Below are positions 37,221-47,190 of a stretch of 64,000 nt of DNA, in pieces. Where the stretch lies: the NCBI RefSeq assembly GCF_000012985.1, contig NC_007645.1:2448501-2512500 (forward strand), read 5' to 3'. The position numbers and the translations under genes were made by a program. The stretch's first letter is position 1; each line of letters begins with the position of its first letter. Origin of the DNA: Hahella chejuensis KCTC 2396. Lineage in GTDB: Bacteria; Pseudomonadota; Gammaproteobacteria; Pseudomonadales; Oleiphilaceae. The notes under the pieces are model-generated. The model worked only from the letters and a program-made list of their open reading frames with translations, did not search any database and had not been told where the DNA came from.

Positions 37221-40200
37221 ATGGTTCGCAAACTCGCGATTGCAGTATTAACAATGTCCGCGCTTTCATCGGGGGTGGCTAAGGCGCTAGGGTTAGGCGA
37301 AGCAAAAGTTTATTCATCGCTCAATCAGCCGCTGAATGCGGAAATCGAGTTGGTCAGCGTTCGCGATCTTACCGAGAGCGAAATTTTGACGAATCTGGCC
37401 TCCCGGGAAGCGTTCCAACGCGCCAACCTGGACCGGGTGTATTTCCTTTCGGATTTGCGCTTCAAAGTTTTATTTAAAGACGGCAAGGCTTTTGTTCGAG
37501 TCACCAGCTCCAAGCCGGTGCGCGAGCCTTATCTCAACTTCCTGATGGAAGTGACCTGGCCCAGCGGAAGACTGTTGCGTGAGTACGCGCTGCTGATCGA
37601 TCCGCCTACGTTTAGCAGCGAGAGTGTGAAGCCTGCGCAGGTTGCGCCGGCCCGAACCACCACCGCCAGTGCGCCTGCTACGACAACGCGTCCTTCCACT
37701 TCAACGACCACTACCCGAACAACCGCTCCTTCCTCTTCGTCCACCTATGATGCGCCTTCTACTGCCGGCTCTTATGGACCGACAGGCGGTGATGACACTT
37801 TGTGGGAGATAGCGCTGAAAACCCGTCCGGACAGTAGCGTGTCTCCGCAGCAGATGATGTTGGCGATTCAAGACTTGAATCCGGACGCTTTCTTCGACAG
37901 TAATATCAACAAGCTTAAATCCGGTCAGGTATTGCGTATTCCTGACATCGAGCAAATCCAGCAGCGCAGCAATCGCGACGCAGTGCGTCAGGTCAGCCTG
38001 CAAAACCGTGAGTTTGCGGAAGGACGCGCGCCTTCCACCCGTCAGGTGGATGCGTCAGGAACCGGTCGCAGCCAGACTGGCTCCGCAGCGTCGCAAACCG
38101 ACGAAGACAAGTTGAGAATTATTGTCGCCAAAACCGGCGAGAATGCTTCCACAACGCCTGAGCAGGCGGGTGAATCCAGCGGCTCACGCGGCGGCACGTC
38201 GAAAACCGCAGAAGAGTTGAGCCTGGCTCAAGAGAAGCTGGATCAGGTTTCTCGTGAGAATGAGGATCTGAAGAGCCGGATGGAAGATCTGCAGAGTCAG
38301 TTAGAGACAATGCAGCGCTTGGTGTCGCTGAAAGATGATCAGTTGGCGGCCTTGCAATCGAAAGTGGGCGAAACCGGCGGCGATACCACTGCGCCGACGC
38401 TCCCTGAAGAGCCTGTCATGCCAGGAGACGAAGGCATGATCCCCGGGGAAGAGCCCATGACGCCAGGCGAGCCTTCACTGGGCTTGGGCGATGAGCCGTC
38501 CACGATGGGTGAGGGGACGCCAATGTCCCCTGGAATGGATACCCCGGAAGATCAGACCGGCATGACTGCGCCGGACACGCCTGAGCCTGTTGCGCCAGTC
38601 ACGCCGACTGAGCCTGAGCAGCCCCCTGTAGTGGTTGACAAAAAACCGCCGGTAACGCCAGCGGTCACCGAACCGACTCCGCAGCCCGAGCCGGAAAGCT
38701 GGATCGACATCATCAAGAACAACGTGATTTACCAGGCCGCTATTGGCGGCGGCGCAGTATTGTTGCTGTTGATCCTGTGGCTGTTGGCCCGTCGCGGCGG
38801 CAAAAAAGAAGCGGCGGCGGATGATGAGGCTCTGGATATCGCAGACCACGATAATCTGGCGCTGGACCTGGATATCGAAGCGGAAGACGGCGAAGGCGAA
38901 ACCAAAGTCGGCGGCGATGATCCTATCGCGGAAGCAGATGTTTACATCGCGTATCAGCGTTTCGACCAGGCGGTGCAAGTGCTTGACTCCGCACTGGAAG
39001 AAAATCCCAACAATCAGGAATACCGGCTGAAACTGTTGGAAGTGTTGGGCGAAGCCAAAGAAGGCGCGCGCTTCAATGAGACCTATAACCATCTGCGCGA
39101 GGCTGGCAATGCTGGCGTCGTGAACCGCGCGGATGAAATCAAATCCCGTTTCGCGGATCTGGATGACGAGCCAGGTTTGTCTCTGGACGATCTGGAGAGC
39201 CAGCTGCTGGGCGGAGACGACTTTGCGTCTTCAACCGCTGACGAAGAGGAGTTGGATCTTGACCTCGACGCGAATTTGGACGCCACTGTGCCCAATCGGC
39301 CTTCTGCGCTGAGCGAGCCTGAAGAACTGGAGTCAGTTGAAGAGGCCGAAGATAATCTGGATATCGACTTTGATCTGAGTGAAATCGATCTGGGCGAAAC
39401 CGACAAGGAAGAGGTGGATGAAGCAAAATCCTCTTCCGGTTATGACAAAGGCATTGATTATGTATCCAGCAAGCCGGCTGCGGAGGAGACCTTAGAGGAT
39501 TCTTTCGAGACAGCGGATGATTCTCTCGAATCCCTGGAGGAAGAAGGGTTTGAGCTGGCGGACGTCGAGGAGCTGGAGTCAGATTTTGAACTGGATACAG
39601 TGGGCCTGGATGACGACCTGGAGGCGCTGGATCTGGAGAGCGACCTCAGCGATGAGTTGCTGGATATGGACGCGCCCGCTGAAAGCGACGAGCTGGACGA
39701 AAGCCTTGATCTGGATATGACTTTGGAAGAGGAAGAGCCATCTCTGGACTTGGATGACAGCGACTTGGATTTGTCTCTCGACGAACAGCCGGCGCAAAGC
39801 AAAGATTTCGCAGGCGCTGAGTTATCCAACGATGTGGCGGAAGAATTCGTGCAGCAGGTCGATAATCTGGAAGATGAGCTGCCAGACTTGAGCGCCTCCT
39901 TTGAGGAAGAGCCGAAGGCGGATGTCGCCGCAGAGCTGGATTCGGATCTGGACTTCAATCTGGATGATGATTTTGGCGACAAGACCATTGTGCAGCCGCA
40001 AGAGCCTGCGCCAAGCGTAGTGGCCGAATCGAAGCCAGCAGTCAAAGAAGGCATGCAGGATGAATTCGTGGAGGAATTGGAAGAGGATTTCAACTTCCTG
40101 TCCGACACTGACGAAGCCGCCACCAAGCTGGATCTGGCCAGAGCCTATATCGACATGGGCGACCGTGAAGGGGCTCGCGACATCCTGGAGGAGGTTGTCG

Positions 40201-40259
40201 AAGAAGGCAACAATGATCAGAAGCAGGAAGCCGCTTCCTTGCTGAAGAGACTTGCATAA
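37221..40259 (+). CDS. fimV: FimV/HubP family polar landmark protein
   Basis: A 1012-residue inner-membrane protein of the FimV/HubP/TspA family, which marks the cell pole and supports type IV pili and twitching. A signal peptide covers residues 1-22, followed by the FimV N-terminal domain (GLGEAKVYSSLNQPLNAEIE). A Thr/Ser/Pro linker (about 140-180), a LysM-like peptidoglycan-binding domain (about 190-240), a coiled coil (about 330-385) and a Pro/Glu/Met linker come next. A single membrane span lies at about 505-528, then a very acidic cytoplasmic region full of LDLD/EELE repeats (about 540-960), and finally the conserved C-terminal FimV motif LDLARAYIDMGDREGARDIL. It is consistent with pilZ elsewhere in the window. 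Confidence 0.93.
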   Translation: MVRKLAIAVLTMSALSSGVAKALGLGEAKVYSSLNQPLNAEIELVSVRDLTESEILTNLASREAFQRANLDRVYFLSDLRFKVLFKDGKAFVRVTSSKPVREPYLNFLMEVTWPSGRLLREYALLIDPPTFSSESVKPAQVAPARTTTASAPATTTRPSTSTTTTRTTAPSSSSTYDAPSTAGSYGPTGGDDTLWEIALKTRPDSSVSPQQMMLAIQDLNPDAFFDSNINKLKSGQVLRIPDIEQIQQRSNRDAVRQVSLQNREFAEGRAPSTRQVDASGTGRSQTGSAASQTDEDKLRIIVAKTGENASTTPEQAGESSGSRGGTSKTAEELSLAQEKLDQVSRENEDLKSRMEDLQSQLETMQRLVSLKDDQLAALQSKVGETGGDTTAPTLPEEPVMPGDEGMIPGEEPMTPGEPSLGLGDEPSTMGEGTPMSPGMDTPEDQTGMTAPDTPEPVAPVTPTEPEQPPVVVDKKPPVTPAVTEPTPQPEPESWIDIIKNNVIYQAAIGGGAVLLLLILWLLARRGGKKEAAADDEALDIADHDNLALDLDIEAEDGEGETKVGGDDPIAEADVYIAYQRFDQAVQVLDSALEENPNNQEYRLKLLEVLGEAKEGARFNETYNHLREAGNAGVVNRADEIKSRFADLDDEPGLSLDDLESQLLGGDDFASSTADEEELDLDLDANLDATVPNRPSALSEPEELESVEEAEDNLDIDFDLSEIDLGETDKEEVDEAKSSSGYDKGIDYVSSKPAAEETLEDSFETADDSLESLEEEGFELADVEELESDFELDTVGLDDDLEALDLESDLSDELLDMDAPAESDELDESLDLDMTLEEEEPSLDLDDSDLDLSLDEQPAQSKDFAGAELSNDVAEEFVQQVDNLEDELPDLSASFEEEPKADVAAELDSDLDFNLDDDFGDKTIVQPQEPAPSVVAESKPAVKEGMQDEFVEELEEDFNFLSDTDEAATKLDLARAYIDMGDREGARDILEEVVEEGNNDQKQEAASLLKRLA

Positions 40260-40282
40260 TTCCGCTACTTTTCAATAATGCT

Positions 40283-40301
40283 GCCCTCAAGTATTGAGGG
40301 C
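40283..40301 (+). promoter_or_regulatory. Hairpin covering the truA ribosome-binding site
   Basis: GCCCTCAA and TTGAGGGC pair perfectly around a GTA loop. The 3' arm contains GAGGG, which is the only ribosome-binding site in front of the truA ATG at 40307. The stem should therefore hold back translation unless opened. No T-run follows, so simple termination after fimV is less likely. Confidence 0.6.
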
Positions 40302-40306
40302 GGCTT

Positions 40307-41158
40307 ATGAATCCAACCAGTTCGAACCAGTCATTGTATCCACTTTCCAACGATCTCCTGCCGGATACCGGGCGCGTTGCGCTGGTGTTGGGCTATGACG
40401 GCTCCCGTTATCACGGCTGGCAGGCGCAAAACTCTGGCGTGCCCTCCGTGCAGGCGGAAGTAGAGTCTGCTTTAGCAAAAGTCGCGGACCATCCTGTTAG
40501 CGTAGTATGCGCCGGGCGCACCGATGCAGGCGTTCATGCGGTGAATCAAGTGGTTCACTTCGAGACGAAGGCGTTGCGCAGCCCGTATTCCTGGGCGATG
40601 GGCGTTAACCACTTCCTGCCGGCGGATGTGTCTGTGAGCTGGGCGGGCGCGGTACCTGAAGACTTTCATGCCCGTTATACCGCCACGTCCCGTAGCTACC
40701 GCTACGTCATTTATAACCATCCGATTCGACCCGCATGGCTCAATAACAGCGTCACCTGGAACTACCGTCCTCTCGATGTGGAAAGTATGTCCGCCGCTGG
40801 CGCGCATCTGATCGGAGAGAATGACTTCAGCGCCTTTCGCGGCTCCGACTGCCAATCTAAGTCGCCTTTTCGCAATCTAACCCGTCTTGAAGTGAGCAGG
40901 TTTGGCGACATGGTTGTGATAGAGGTGGAGGCGAACGCGTTTCTACATCACATGGTGCGCAACATTTCAGGCACCTTGATGGCGGTGGGAACGGGCAAGA
41001 AGCCGTCGGACTGGGTGGCGGACGTTCTCGCTTCCAAAAAGCGCTCAAAAGCCGGGGTGACGGCGCCGCCCTTTGGGTTGTACCTGACTTCGGTTACCTA
41101 TCCGGAAACGTTTGCGATACCATCGTTGCGGAAAGGGCCGTTTTTTCTCGGCGCCTGA
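40307..41158 (+). CDS. truA: tRNA pseudouridine(38-40) synthase
   Basis: A 283-residue pseudouridine synthase for the anticodon stem-loop of tRNAs. The catalytic Asp is in CAGRTDAGVHAVNQV near residue 70, and FSAFRGSDCQSKSPFRNL and FLHHMVRNISGTLMAVG are family signatures. The chosen ATG gives about 20 extra residues before the usual start of the fold (RVALVLGYDGSRYHGWQ), but no better start is present. It follows fimV by 47 bases, the order known in Pseudomonas. Confidence 0.94.
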   Translation: MNPTSSNQSLYPLSNDLLPDTGRVALVLGYDGSRYHGWQAQNSGVPSVQAEVESALAKVADHPVSVVCAGRTDAGVHAVNQVVHFETKALRSPYSWAMGVNHFLPADVSVSWAGAVPEDFHARYTATSRSYRYVIYNHPIRPAWLNNSVTWNYRPLDVESMSAAGAHLIGENDFSAFRGSDCQSKSPFRNLTRLEVSRFGDMVVIEVEANAFLHHMVRNISGTLMAVGTGKKPSDWVADVLASKKRSKAGVTAPPFGLYLTSVTYPETFAIPSLRKGPFFLGA

Positions 41159-41285
41159 TTTCCTCGATTTCCCGAAGCCGCTTTAACTCGCTATAATCCC
41201 AAGCCTGTTTGTTTATGCGCCGCCGAATCGCTGATACGAAACTTTTCCGGAAAAACGAAAAACAGCATAAAAAGGAAGAGATAAA

Positions 41286-41927
41286 ATGACTGCCCGCAAC
41301 AAGCGCGTCCGCTGCAAAATCTGCGGCATCCTTGAGCTGGAGCATGCGCTGGCGGTGTCCGACGCCGGCGGCGACGCCATTGGATTTGTTTTTTATCCGC
41401 CCAGTCCCCGATACATTGATCCCGCCGCAGCCAGCCGCATTATCGCCAAGCTGCCTCCCTTCATTACTACTGTTGGCCTCTTCGTCAATCATAGTGCGGA
41501 GCAGGTGAGGGAGATTTTGAATGTCGTCCCTCTTGATGTGTTGCAGTTTCATGGCAACGAAGACAACGATTTTTGTCGCAGCTTTTCCCGTCCTTTCTAC
41601 AAAGCCATTGGCGTGGGCGATGAGACGGATGTGGTTGCGGAGGCGGCCAAGTATCCAGATGCGGCGGCCTTACTGTTTGATACCCATGACCCGCAGTTAC
41701 GCGGCGGGACCGGAAGAGTGTTCGACTGGTCTCGCATTCGTCATGAGCTGGGCAAGCCGGTGATTCTCGCCGGCGGCCTCAATCCGACCAATGTGGCGGA
41801 AGCTATTCGCACCGTCAGGCCCTACGCCGTCGATGTCAGCGGCGGCGTTGAAGCAAGCAAGGGCGTGAAGAGCATTGAATTAATCCAGGAATTTATAGGT
41901 GAGGTATATCGTGAGTACGAGGTTTGA
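41286..41927 (+). CDS. trpF: Phosphoribosylanthranilate isomerase
   Basis: A 213-residue monofunctional TIM-barrel isomerase of tryptophan synthesis. [20 protein letters not shown] at the N-terminus contains the catalytic Cys, followed by the DVLQFHGNE strand, a DTHD segment with the catalytic Asp, and [13 protein letters not shown] with [15 protein letters not shown] at the phosphate site. AAGGAAGAG precedes the ATG. The coding end overlaps trpB by 17 bases, giving a tight trpFBA operon. Confidence 0.95.
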   Translation: MTARNKRVRCKICGILELEHALAVSDAGGDAIGFVFYPPSPRYIDPAAASRIIAKLPPFITTVGLFVNHSAEQVREILNVVPLDVLQFHGNEDNDFCRSFSRPFYKAIGVGDETDVVAEAAKYPDAAALLFDTHDPQLRGGTGRVFDWSRIRHELGKPVILAGGLNPTNVAEAIRTVRPYAVDVSGGVEASKGVKSIELIQEFIGEVYREYEV

Positions 41928-43131
41928 TGCTGAAACGCTGGCCAATATTCCGGACCATCGCGGCCACTTTGGTCATTACGGCGGCCGATTCGTATCCGAG
42001 ACGCTCATGTCTTCGCTGTTGGAGCTGGAACGGCATTACGAAAAACTGCGTATCGACCCCAAGTTTCAGGAAGAGTTCGACGCGGATCTGGCTGATTACG
42101 TAGGCCGACCTTCTCCTTTGTATTTTGCGGAGCGTCTGACCAAACAGGTTGGCGGCGCTAAAATTTATCTGAAGCGGGAAGACCTCAACCATACCGGCGC
42201 CCATAAGGTAAACAACACCATTGGTCAGGCGTTGCTGGCGAAATACCTCGGTAAGCCGCGCATCATCGCCGAAACCGGCGCAGGCCAGCATGGCGTCGCC
42301 ACGGCGACCGTCGCAGCGAGACTGGGATTGAAGTGCGTGGTCTATATGGGGGAAGAGGATGTGCATAGGCAGTCTTTGAATGTCTACCGCATGAAGCTTT
42401 TAGGCGCTGAAGTGCGCCCCGTCACCAGCGGCACGAAGACCCTCAAGGATGCGATGAACGAAGCCCTGCGGGATTGGGTCACCTACGTCGACGACACTTT
42501 CTACATCATTGGTACGGTGGCGGGTCCGCACCCTTATCCTAAGCTGGTGCGGGAGTTCCAGTCCATTATTGGCCGCGAAGCGCGCCTGCAGTGCATGGAG
42601 AAAGAGGGGCGGCTTCCAGATGCACTGGTGGCCTGCGTGGGCGGTGGCTCTAACGCTATCGGCTTGTTTTATCCTTTCATCGCGGATGAGCAGATCAAAA
42701 TGTACGGCGTTGAAGCCGGCGGGCTTGGCCTGGAGACCGGTCAGCACGCCGCGCCGCTTTGCGCGGGGCGTCCCGGCGTATTACATGGCAACCGTACTTA
42801 TCTGATGGAAGATGAAAACGGCCAGATTTCCGCGACGCATTCTATTTCCGCGGGACTCGACTACCCGGGCGTCGGTCCTGAGCATGCCTGGCTCAAAGAC
42901 ATCAAGCGCGCGGATTATGTTGCGGCAACTGACGAAGAGGCGCTGCGCGCTTTTCATACCCTGACTCGGGTGGAGGGCATTATGCCTGCGCTGGAATCCA
43001 GTCATGCGGTGGCTTACGCCATGAAGCTCGCCAAGACCATGGATAAAGACCAGATCATTATCGTCAACTTGTCCGGGCGCGGCGATAAAGACATCCATAC
43101 TGTGGCCAAGCTTGACGGAATTGAAATTTAA
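41911..43131 (+). CDS. trpB: Tryptophan synthase beta subunit
   Basis: The 406-residue PLP enzyme joining indole and serine. A GTG at 41911 with AGGTGAGG in front is the best start ([20 protein letters not shown]); a GTG at 41899 would extend it by four codons. The PLP lysine lies in [18 protein letters not shown] near residue 90, and the phosphate loop [10 protein letters not shown] follows. It acts as an alpha2-beta2 complex with TrpA encoded 12 bases downstream. Confidence 0.96.
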   Translation: MSTRFDAETLANIPDHRGHFGHYGGRFVSETLMSSLLELERHYEKLRIDPKFQEEFDADLADYVGRPSPLYFAERLTKQVGGAKIYLKREDLNHTGAHKVNNTIGQALLAKYLGKPRIIAETGAGQHGVATATVAARLGLKCVVYMGEEDVHRQSLNVYRMKLLGAEVRPVTSGTKTLKDAMNEALRDWVTYVDDTFYIIGTVAGPHPYPKLVREFQSIIGREARLQCMEKEGRLPDALVACVGGGSNAIGLFYPFIADEQIKMYGVEAGGLGLETGQHAAPLCAGRPGVLHGNRTYLMEDENGQISATHSISAGLDYPGVGPEHAWLKDIKRADYVAATDEEALRAFHTLTRVEGIMPALESSHAVAYAMKLAKTMDKDQIIIVNLSGRGDKDIHTVAKLDGIEI

Positions 43132-43143
43132 AAAGGGTATGAC

Positions 43144-43947
43144 ATGAGCCGAATTAAGCAATGCCTGGAGACATTAAAGGCGAACAACAAAACCGCGCTG
43201 ATTCCCTATGTGACCGCAGGCGATCCTGCGCCGCAGCATACTGTCGCTATCATGCACGCCTTGGTTGAGTCGGGCGCTGACATCATCGAATTAGGCGTGC
43301 CGTTTTCCGACCCCATGGCGGACGGCCCCGTGATTCAGCTGGCCTGTGAGCGCGCCCTGGAGCACGGGACCTCCCTGAGAATGGTGTTGGGCATGGTGGA
43401 GGAGTTCCGCAAGACCAACACTGAGACGCCTGTCGTACTGATGGGTTATTTGAATCCGGTGGAAGCCATGGGCGTGCATCCGTTTACCGACGCAGCCAAG
43501 GCGGCGGGCGTGGATGGCGTATTGCTCGTGGACTTGCCGCCGGAAGAAGCGGACATGGCGGCGCCGCACCTGAAAAGGGCGGGGTTGGATGTTATCTTTC
43601 TGATCGCTCCAACCACTACAGAGGACCGTATCGCCGCCGCTGCGAAATTCGGCAGCGGATATTTATATTATGTGTCGTTGAAAGGAGTGACTGGCTCTAA
43701 TGCTCTGGACATTGACGATGTGGAGAAGCATGTCAACGCCATCAAGGCTCTGACCGACATGCCTGTCGGCGTGGGCTTCGGCATCAAAGACGCGGCCACG
43801 GCGAAAGCAGTGTCGGCAGTATCCGATGGTGTAATTGTCGGTAGCGCACTTGTGAATACAATAGCGACTAATGCTGAAAATCCTGAGCAAATGCGCGCCA
43901 AGGTAAAAGAGCTGCTTAGCTCCATGCGCGCCGCTATGGACGAATAA
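43144..43947 (+). CDS. trpA: Tryptophan synthase alpha subunit
   Basis: The 267-residue alpha subunit that cleaves indole-3-glycerol phosphate. The catalytic Glu is in [20 protein letters not shown] near residue 50, the Asp in [16 protein letters not shown], and the phosphate loop is in [13 protein letters not shown]. It ends the trpFBA unit, 20 bases before accD. The trpBA pair sits inside a block where Pseudomonas aeruginosa has only trpF before accD. Confidence 0.96.
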   Translation: MSRIKQCLETLKANNKTALIPYVTAGDPAPQHTVAIMHALVESGADIIELGVPFSDPMADGPVIQLACERALEHGTSLRMVLGMVEEFRKTNTETPVVLMGYLNPVEAMGVHPFTDAAKAAGVDGVLLVDLPPEEADMAAPHLKRAGLDVIFLIAPTTTEDRIAAAAKFGSGYLYYVSLKGVTGSNALDIDDVEKHVNAIKALTDMPVGVGFGIKDAATAKAVSAVSDGVIVGSALVNTIATNAENPEQMRAKVKELLSSMRAAMDE

Positions 43948-43967
43948 ACAAGTGAGTAGGGTTTAAT

Positions 43968-44900
43968 ATGAGTAACTGGTTAGAAAAAATTATTCCGGGA
44001 ATGGGGGGAGCTCAGTCGAAGCACAAGAGTAACGTTCCCGAAGGCTTGTGGAAAAAGTGCCCTAAGTGCAGCGCCGTACTCTATCGCCCTGAATTGGAGA
44101 AAAACCTGGATGTGTGCCCGAAATGCCAGCATCACATGCGCATATCCGCACGCAGGCGTATCGACATTTTCCTGGACGGCGCCGACAGGATGGAAATCGC
44201 CCCTGAGCTGGAGCCGGCGGATCGTCTGAAATTCAAAGACACCAAACGCTATAAAGATCGCCTGGTCAGCAACCAGAAAGCGACGGGTGAGAAAGACGCT
44301 CTGGTGGCCTTTAAGGGAACTGTCGCCGGCGTGCCGGTTGTGGCGGTGGCGTTTGAGTTCAACTTCCTGGGCGGCTCCATGGGCGCTGTGGTAGGCGAGA
44401 AATTCGTTCGCGCAGTGAATGTCTGTCTGGAAGAAAACCGCGCCCTGATCTGCTTCTCCGCCAGTGGCGGCGCGCGTATGCAAGAGGCGCTGATCTCTCT
44501 GATGCAGATGGCGAAAACCGCAGCGGCGCTGGAAGTGATGAAGCAGCGCGGTCTGCCGTACATCTCGGTGATGACCGACCCCGTGTTCGGCGGCGTATCC
44601 GCCAGTCTCGCCATGCTGGGCGATCTGAATGTGGCCGAGCCCAATGCGCTGATTGGCTTCGCGGGTCCTCGCGTTATTGAGCAGACCGTGCGTGAAAAGT
44701 TGCCTGAAGGCTTCCAGCGCAGTGAATTCCTGCTGGAGCATGGCGCGCTGGATATGATTCTTTCCCGTAATCAATTGCGCCGCAGACTATCGATGCTCAT
44801 CTCCAAGATGATGAAGCTGCCAGAGCCTGAATTTGAAAACGAAGAAGAACTTGAAGAAGAGGAAATGGAAAGGCCCGAGCCGCCAGATAACGTAGAATAA
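43968..44900 (+). CDS. accD: Acetyl-CoA carboxylase carboxyltransferase beta subunit
   Basis: The 310-residue beta subunit, acting with AccA to make malonyl-CoA. The N-terminal four-cysteine zinc ribbon is readable ([10 protein letters not shown] then VCPKCQHHM). The crotonase-like domain has [15 protein letters not shown] and [16 protein letters not shown]. The C-terminus is a short acidic tail ([10 protein letters not shown]). It is placed between trpA and folC as in related genomes. Confidence 0.96.
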   Translation: MSNWLEKIIPGMGGAQSKHKSNVPEGLWKKCPKCSAVLYRPELEKNLDVCPKCQHHMRISARRRIDIFLDGADRMEIAPELEPADRLKFKDTKRYKDRLVSNQKATGEKDALVAFKGTVAGVPVVAVAFEFNFLGGSMGAVVGEKFVRAVNVCLEENRALICFSASGGARMQEALISLMQMAKTAAALEVMKQRGLPYISVMTDPVFGGVSASLAMLGDLNVAEPNALIGFAGPRVIEQTVREKLPEGFQRSEFLLEHGALDMILSRNQLRRRLSMLISKMMKLPEPEFENEEELEEEEMERPEPPDNVE

Positions 44901-44945
44901 TCGGCCTCAAGCCTGATATCGGATCTCTAAGCGTAGATAAGGAAT

Positions 44946-46238
44946 ATGGAACCTCGAAGACTGTCTGACTGGCTTGACTATGTTTCGCAACTGCATAGTC
45001 AAGTTATCGAAATGGGGCTGGACCGCGTCAATGACGTATTCCGCCGACTTTGTCGCAACGCCAGGCTGGCGAAAACCGTCGTAACTATTGCGGGAACCAA
45101 CGGCAAGGGGTCTACGTTGGCGGCGGTAGAGGCGCTTGCGCTCGCTGCTGGTAAAACTGTCGGCGCTTACACCTCGCCCCATATTCTACGTTTTAACGAG
45201 CGCGTGCGCATTAATGGCGTTGATGTCAGCGATGAGGCGCTTGAGGCGGCGTTCGCCGCCGTCGAATCGGCCCGCGGTCAAACGGCGCTGACCTATTTCG
45301 AGTTCACCACTCTGGTGGGCTTCTATTTATTCCAGCAAGCCAGGCTGGATTTGGTTCTGCTGGAAGTCGGCCTGGGCGGACGCCTGGATGCGGTTAACAT
45401 TGTTGATCCGGATTTGGCGGTGATCACCAGCGTGGATCTGGATCATCAGGAATGGCTGGGTGAGTCCCGTGAAGACATCGGTCGTGAAAAGGCCGGTATT
45501 CTGAGGCCGGGCATCCCTCTGATCATTGCCGAAGAGGCTCCGCCTACCAGTGTGGTGGACGTGGCTGGGAAACTGGGCTGCGCAACCTTCATCTGGCGTC
45601 AGGACTTTACTCTCGAGCGCACTGGCGACGCGTCGCAAGCCTTGCAATGGCGTGGTCGCCGCAAGCATGCGGACATTGTTGTTGACGGCCTGAGTGATAA
45701 TGGCCTGCCTATGGCCAATATGGCGGCGGCGATGCAGGTCGCCATGCTGCTCGACTTTCCACTGTCTGAATCCCAGGTCGCCGCTGTAATCGCCGGCGTC
45801 AAAGTTCCGGGACGGTTCCAGTTGCTGCGCCGTGACCCAGAGGTATACGCCGATGTGGGGCATAACCCTCACGCCGCGCGCTATCTCAAGCAATGGCTGG
45901 GTGGATTGCCAGTTAAGAAGCCGCAAATCGCGGTGTTTTCTGCACTGAAAGATAAAGATGTGGCGGGTATCGTAAAAGAGCTTGCTGGCGTATTCGACCG
46001 CTGGATTGTCTTTCCTCTCAATGTGGATCGGGCTATGCCGCTGGCGCAACTGGCGGAACTGGTCGAACGGAACCAATCGGCGCCGCTGCAAACCTGTGCT
46101 TCCTTATCGGAGTGTCTGGCCCAGGCGACATCCGAAGCGGGTTCAGATGGGCGCATTGTCGCTTTCGGTTCTTTTTTCACCGTAGCGGAAATTTTTCAAA
46201 ACGGTATGATGGGAACCGATGAGGGAGACGGCGGCTAA
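44946..46238 (+). CDS. folC: Dihydrofolate synthase / folylpolyglutamate synthase
   Basis: A 430-residue Mur-ligase-family enzyme that adds glutamate to dihydropteroate and folates. The P-loop TIAGTNGKGSTLAAVEALAL is near residue 42, with YTSPHILRFNERVRI and LLEVGLGGRLDAVNIVDPD as the two further FolC signatures. AAGGA precedes the ATG. The C-terminal domain begins at about residue 295 (VYADVGHNPHAARYL). The neighbours accD and the SPOR gene match other gammaproteobacteria. Confidence 0.95.
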   Translation: MEPRRLSDWLDYVSQLHSQVIEMGLDRVNDVFRRLCRNARLAKTVVTIAGTNGKGSTLAAVEALALAAGKTVGAYTSPHILRFNERVRINGVDVSDEALEAAFAAVESARGQTALTYFEFTTLVGFYLFQQARLDLVLLEVGLGGRLDAVNIVDPDLAVITSVDLDHQEWLGESREDIGREKAGILRPGIPLIIAEEAPPTSVVDVAGKLGCATFIWRQDFTLERTGDASQALQWRGRRKHADIVVDGLSDNGLPMANMAAAMQVAMLLDFPLSESQVAAVIAGVKVPGRFQLLRRDPEVYADVGHNPHAARYLKQWLGGLPVKKPQIAVFSALKDKDVAGIVKELAGVFDRWIVFPLNVDRAMPLAQLAELVERNQSAPLQTCASLSECLAQATSEAGSDGRIVAFGSFFTVAEIFQNGMMGTDEGDGG

Positions 46239-46315
46239 GCGGATCGTCTCCACAGTCTTTTAATCCATTTGGTTTTTTCCATCATGATTTCTATTTACAG
46301 TCTCAAGGTTTTTCT

Positions 46316-47092
46316 ATGGATGGATTAAAGCAGCGTATTGTCGGCGCTATTGTGCTGGTGTCTCTGGCGGTCATATTTCTGCCCATGTTGTTTGATAACG
46401 CGCAGCAGGAAAAGACATCTCAGATTATTATCATTCCTGATAAGCCGGAAACGCCCAATTTCACTATCGAAGAAGCAAAAGCGCCGCAACTAAGCACAGG
46501 CGACGCCAACGCTGAATCGCCGACGCAGTCGGCAAATGCGCAGACCGGCGATTCCGTTGCCGACGAAGCTTCCAGGATTTCCGGTTCCGCAGAAGAGATC
46601 GCCCAAGAGGCGGCGATTGCGGAGATGCCTCAAATGAACGAATCTAAACCAGCGACTTCTGTACCGGAGCCGGCTCAGGAAAAAGTCGTAGAGACGAAGC
46701 CTGAACCTAAGCCAGAGCCAAAACCAGCGGTGAAGAAGGAAGAGAAGCCTGTCACGACGGTAGCTGCGGCGACTCCTGCAGCCAGCGTCAAGAGCGAGAC
46801 CAAAGAAGCGCCTAAAGATTACAGTCTTGATAAGGACAAGTCTCCCGCCGCATGGTCGATCCAGATCGGCACCTTCAAGAATCGCGACAGCGCTTTGAAA
46901 ATCCGCAACGAGCTACATGGCGACGGCCATCCTGCATTTACTCAGGAATACCGCAGTTCAGAAGGCGAAAACCTGGTCAGAGTTTTCGCTGGGCCAGTCA
47001 TGGAGCGCAGTCAGGCGGACAAGCTAAAGAGTCAGGTGGACAAGCGCTACAAAGTCAACTCTCTCGTTGTGCTATATCGCCCAGGGCAATAG
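46316..47092 (+). CDS. dedD: SPOR-domain cell division protein, DedD-like
   Basis: A 258-residue bitopic inner-membrane protein. There is a short cytoplasmic start (MDGLKQRIVGA), one membrane span at about residues 8-27, and a long low-complexity periplasmic linker rich in Pro, Glu, Lys and Ala (EPKPEPKPAVKKEEKP). The C-terminal SPOR domain (WSIQIGTFKNRDSALKIRN) binds denuded glycan strands at the septum. Position between folC and cvpA is the classic dedD locus. Confidence 0.88.
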   Translation: MDGLKQRIVGAIVLVSLAVIFLPMLFDNAQQEKTSQIIIIPDKPETPNFTIEEAKAPQLSTGDANAESPTQSANAQTGDSVADEASRISGSAEEIAQEAAIAEMPQMNESKPATSVPEPAQEKVVETKPEPKPEPKPAVKKEEKPVTTVAAATPAASVKSETKEAPKDYSLDKDKSPAAWSIQIGTFKNRDSALKIRNELHGDGHPAFTQEYRSSEGENLVRVFAGPVMERSQADKLKSQVDKRYKVNSLVVLYRPGQ

Positions 47093-47190
47093 TCCGCCGC
47101 GACAAAGCATTAGTTTTTCTATACCCTCCTTTTTGCTAGAATGATGCGCCCTCGAAATACGGGGGCTAATTACGCTGTTTCCAGGATGCT

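Noticed and set aside
37741-38640. Threonine/proline-rich and PGE-rich repeats in fimV as possible DNA repeats
   Set aside because: The repetition is at protein level (linker composition), and the codons vary, so it is not a DNA repeat array or CRISPR.
39458-40126. 222-codon open frame on the minus strand inside fimV
   Set aside because: It is a Ser-rich shadow of the acidic GAX/CTG-rich fimV repeats. It has no independent start signal or family resemblance.
45327-46091. 254-codon minus-strand open frame inside folC
   Set aside because: A shadow of folC; no ribosome-binding site and no domain, and the plus-strand gene has all family motifs.
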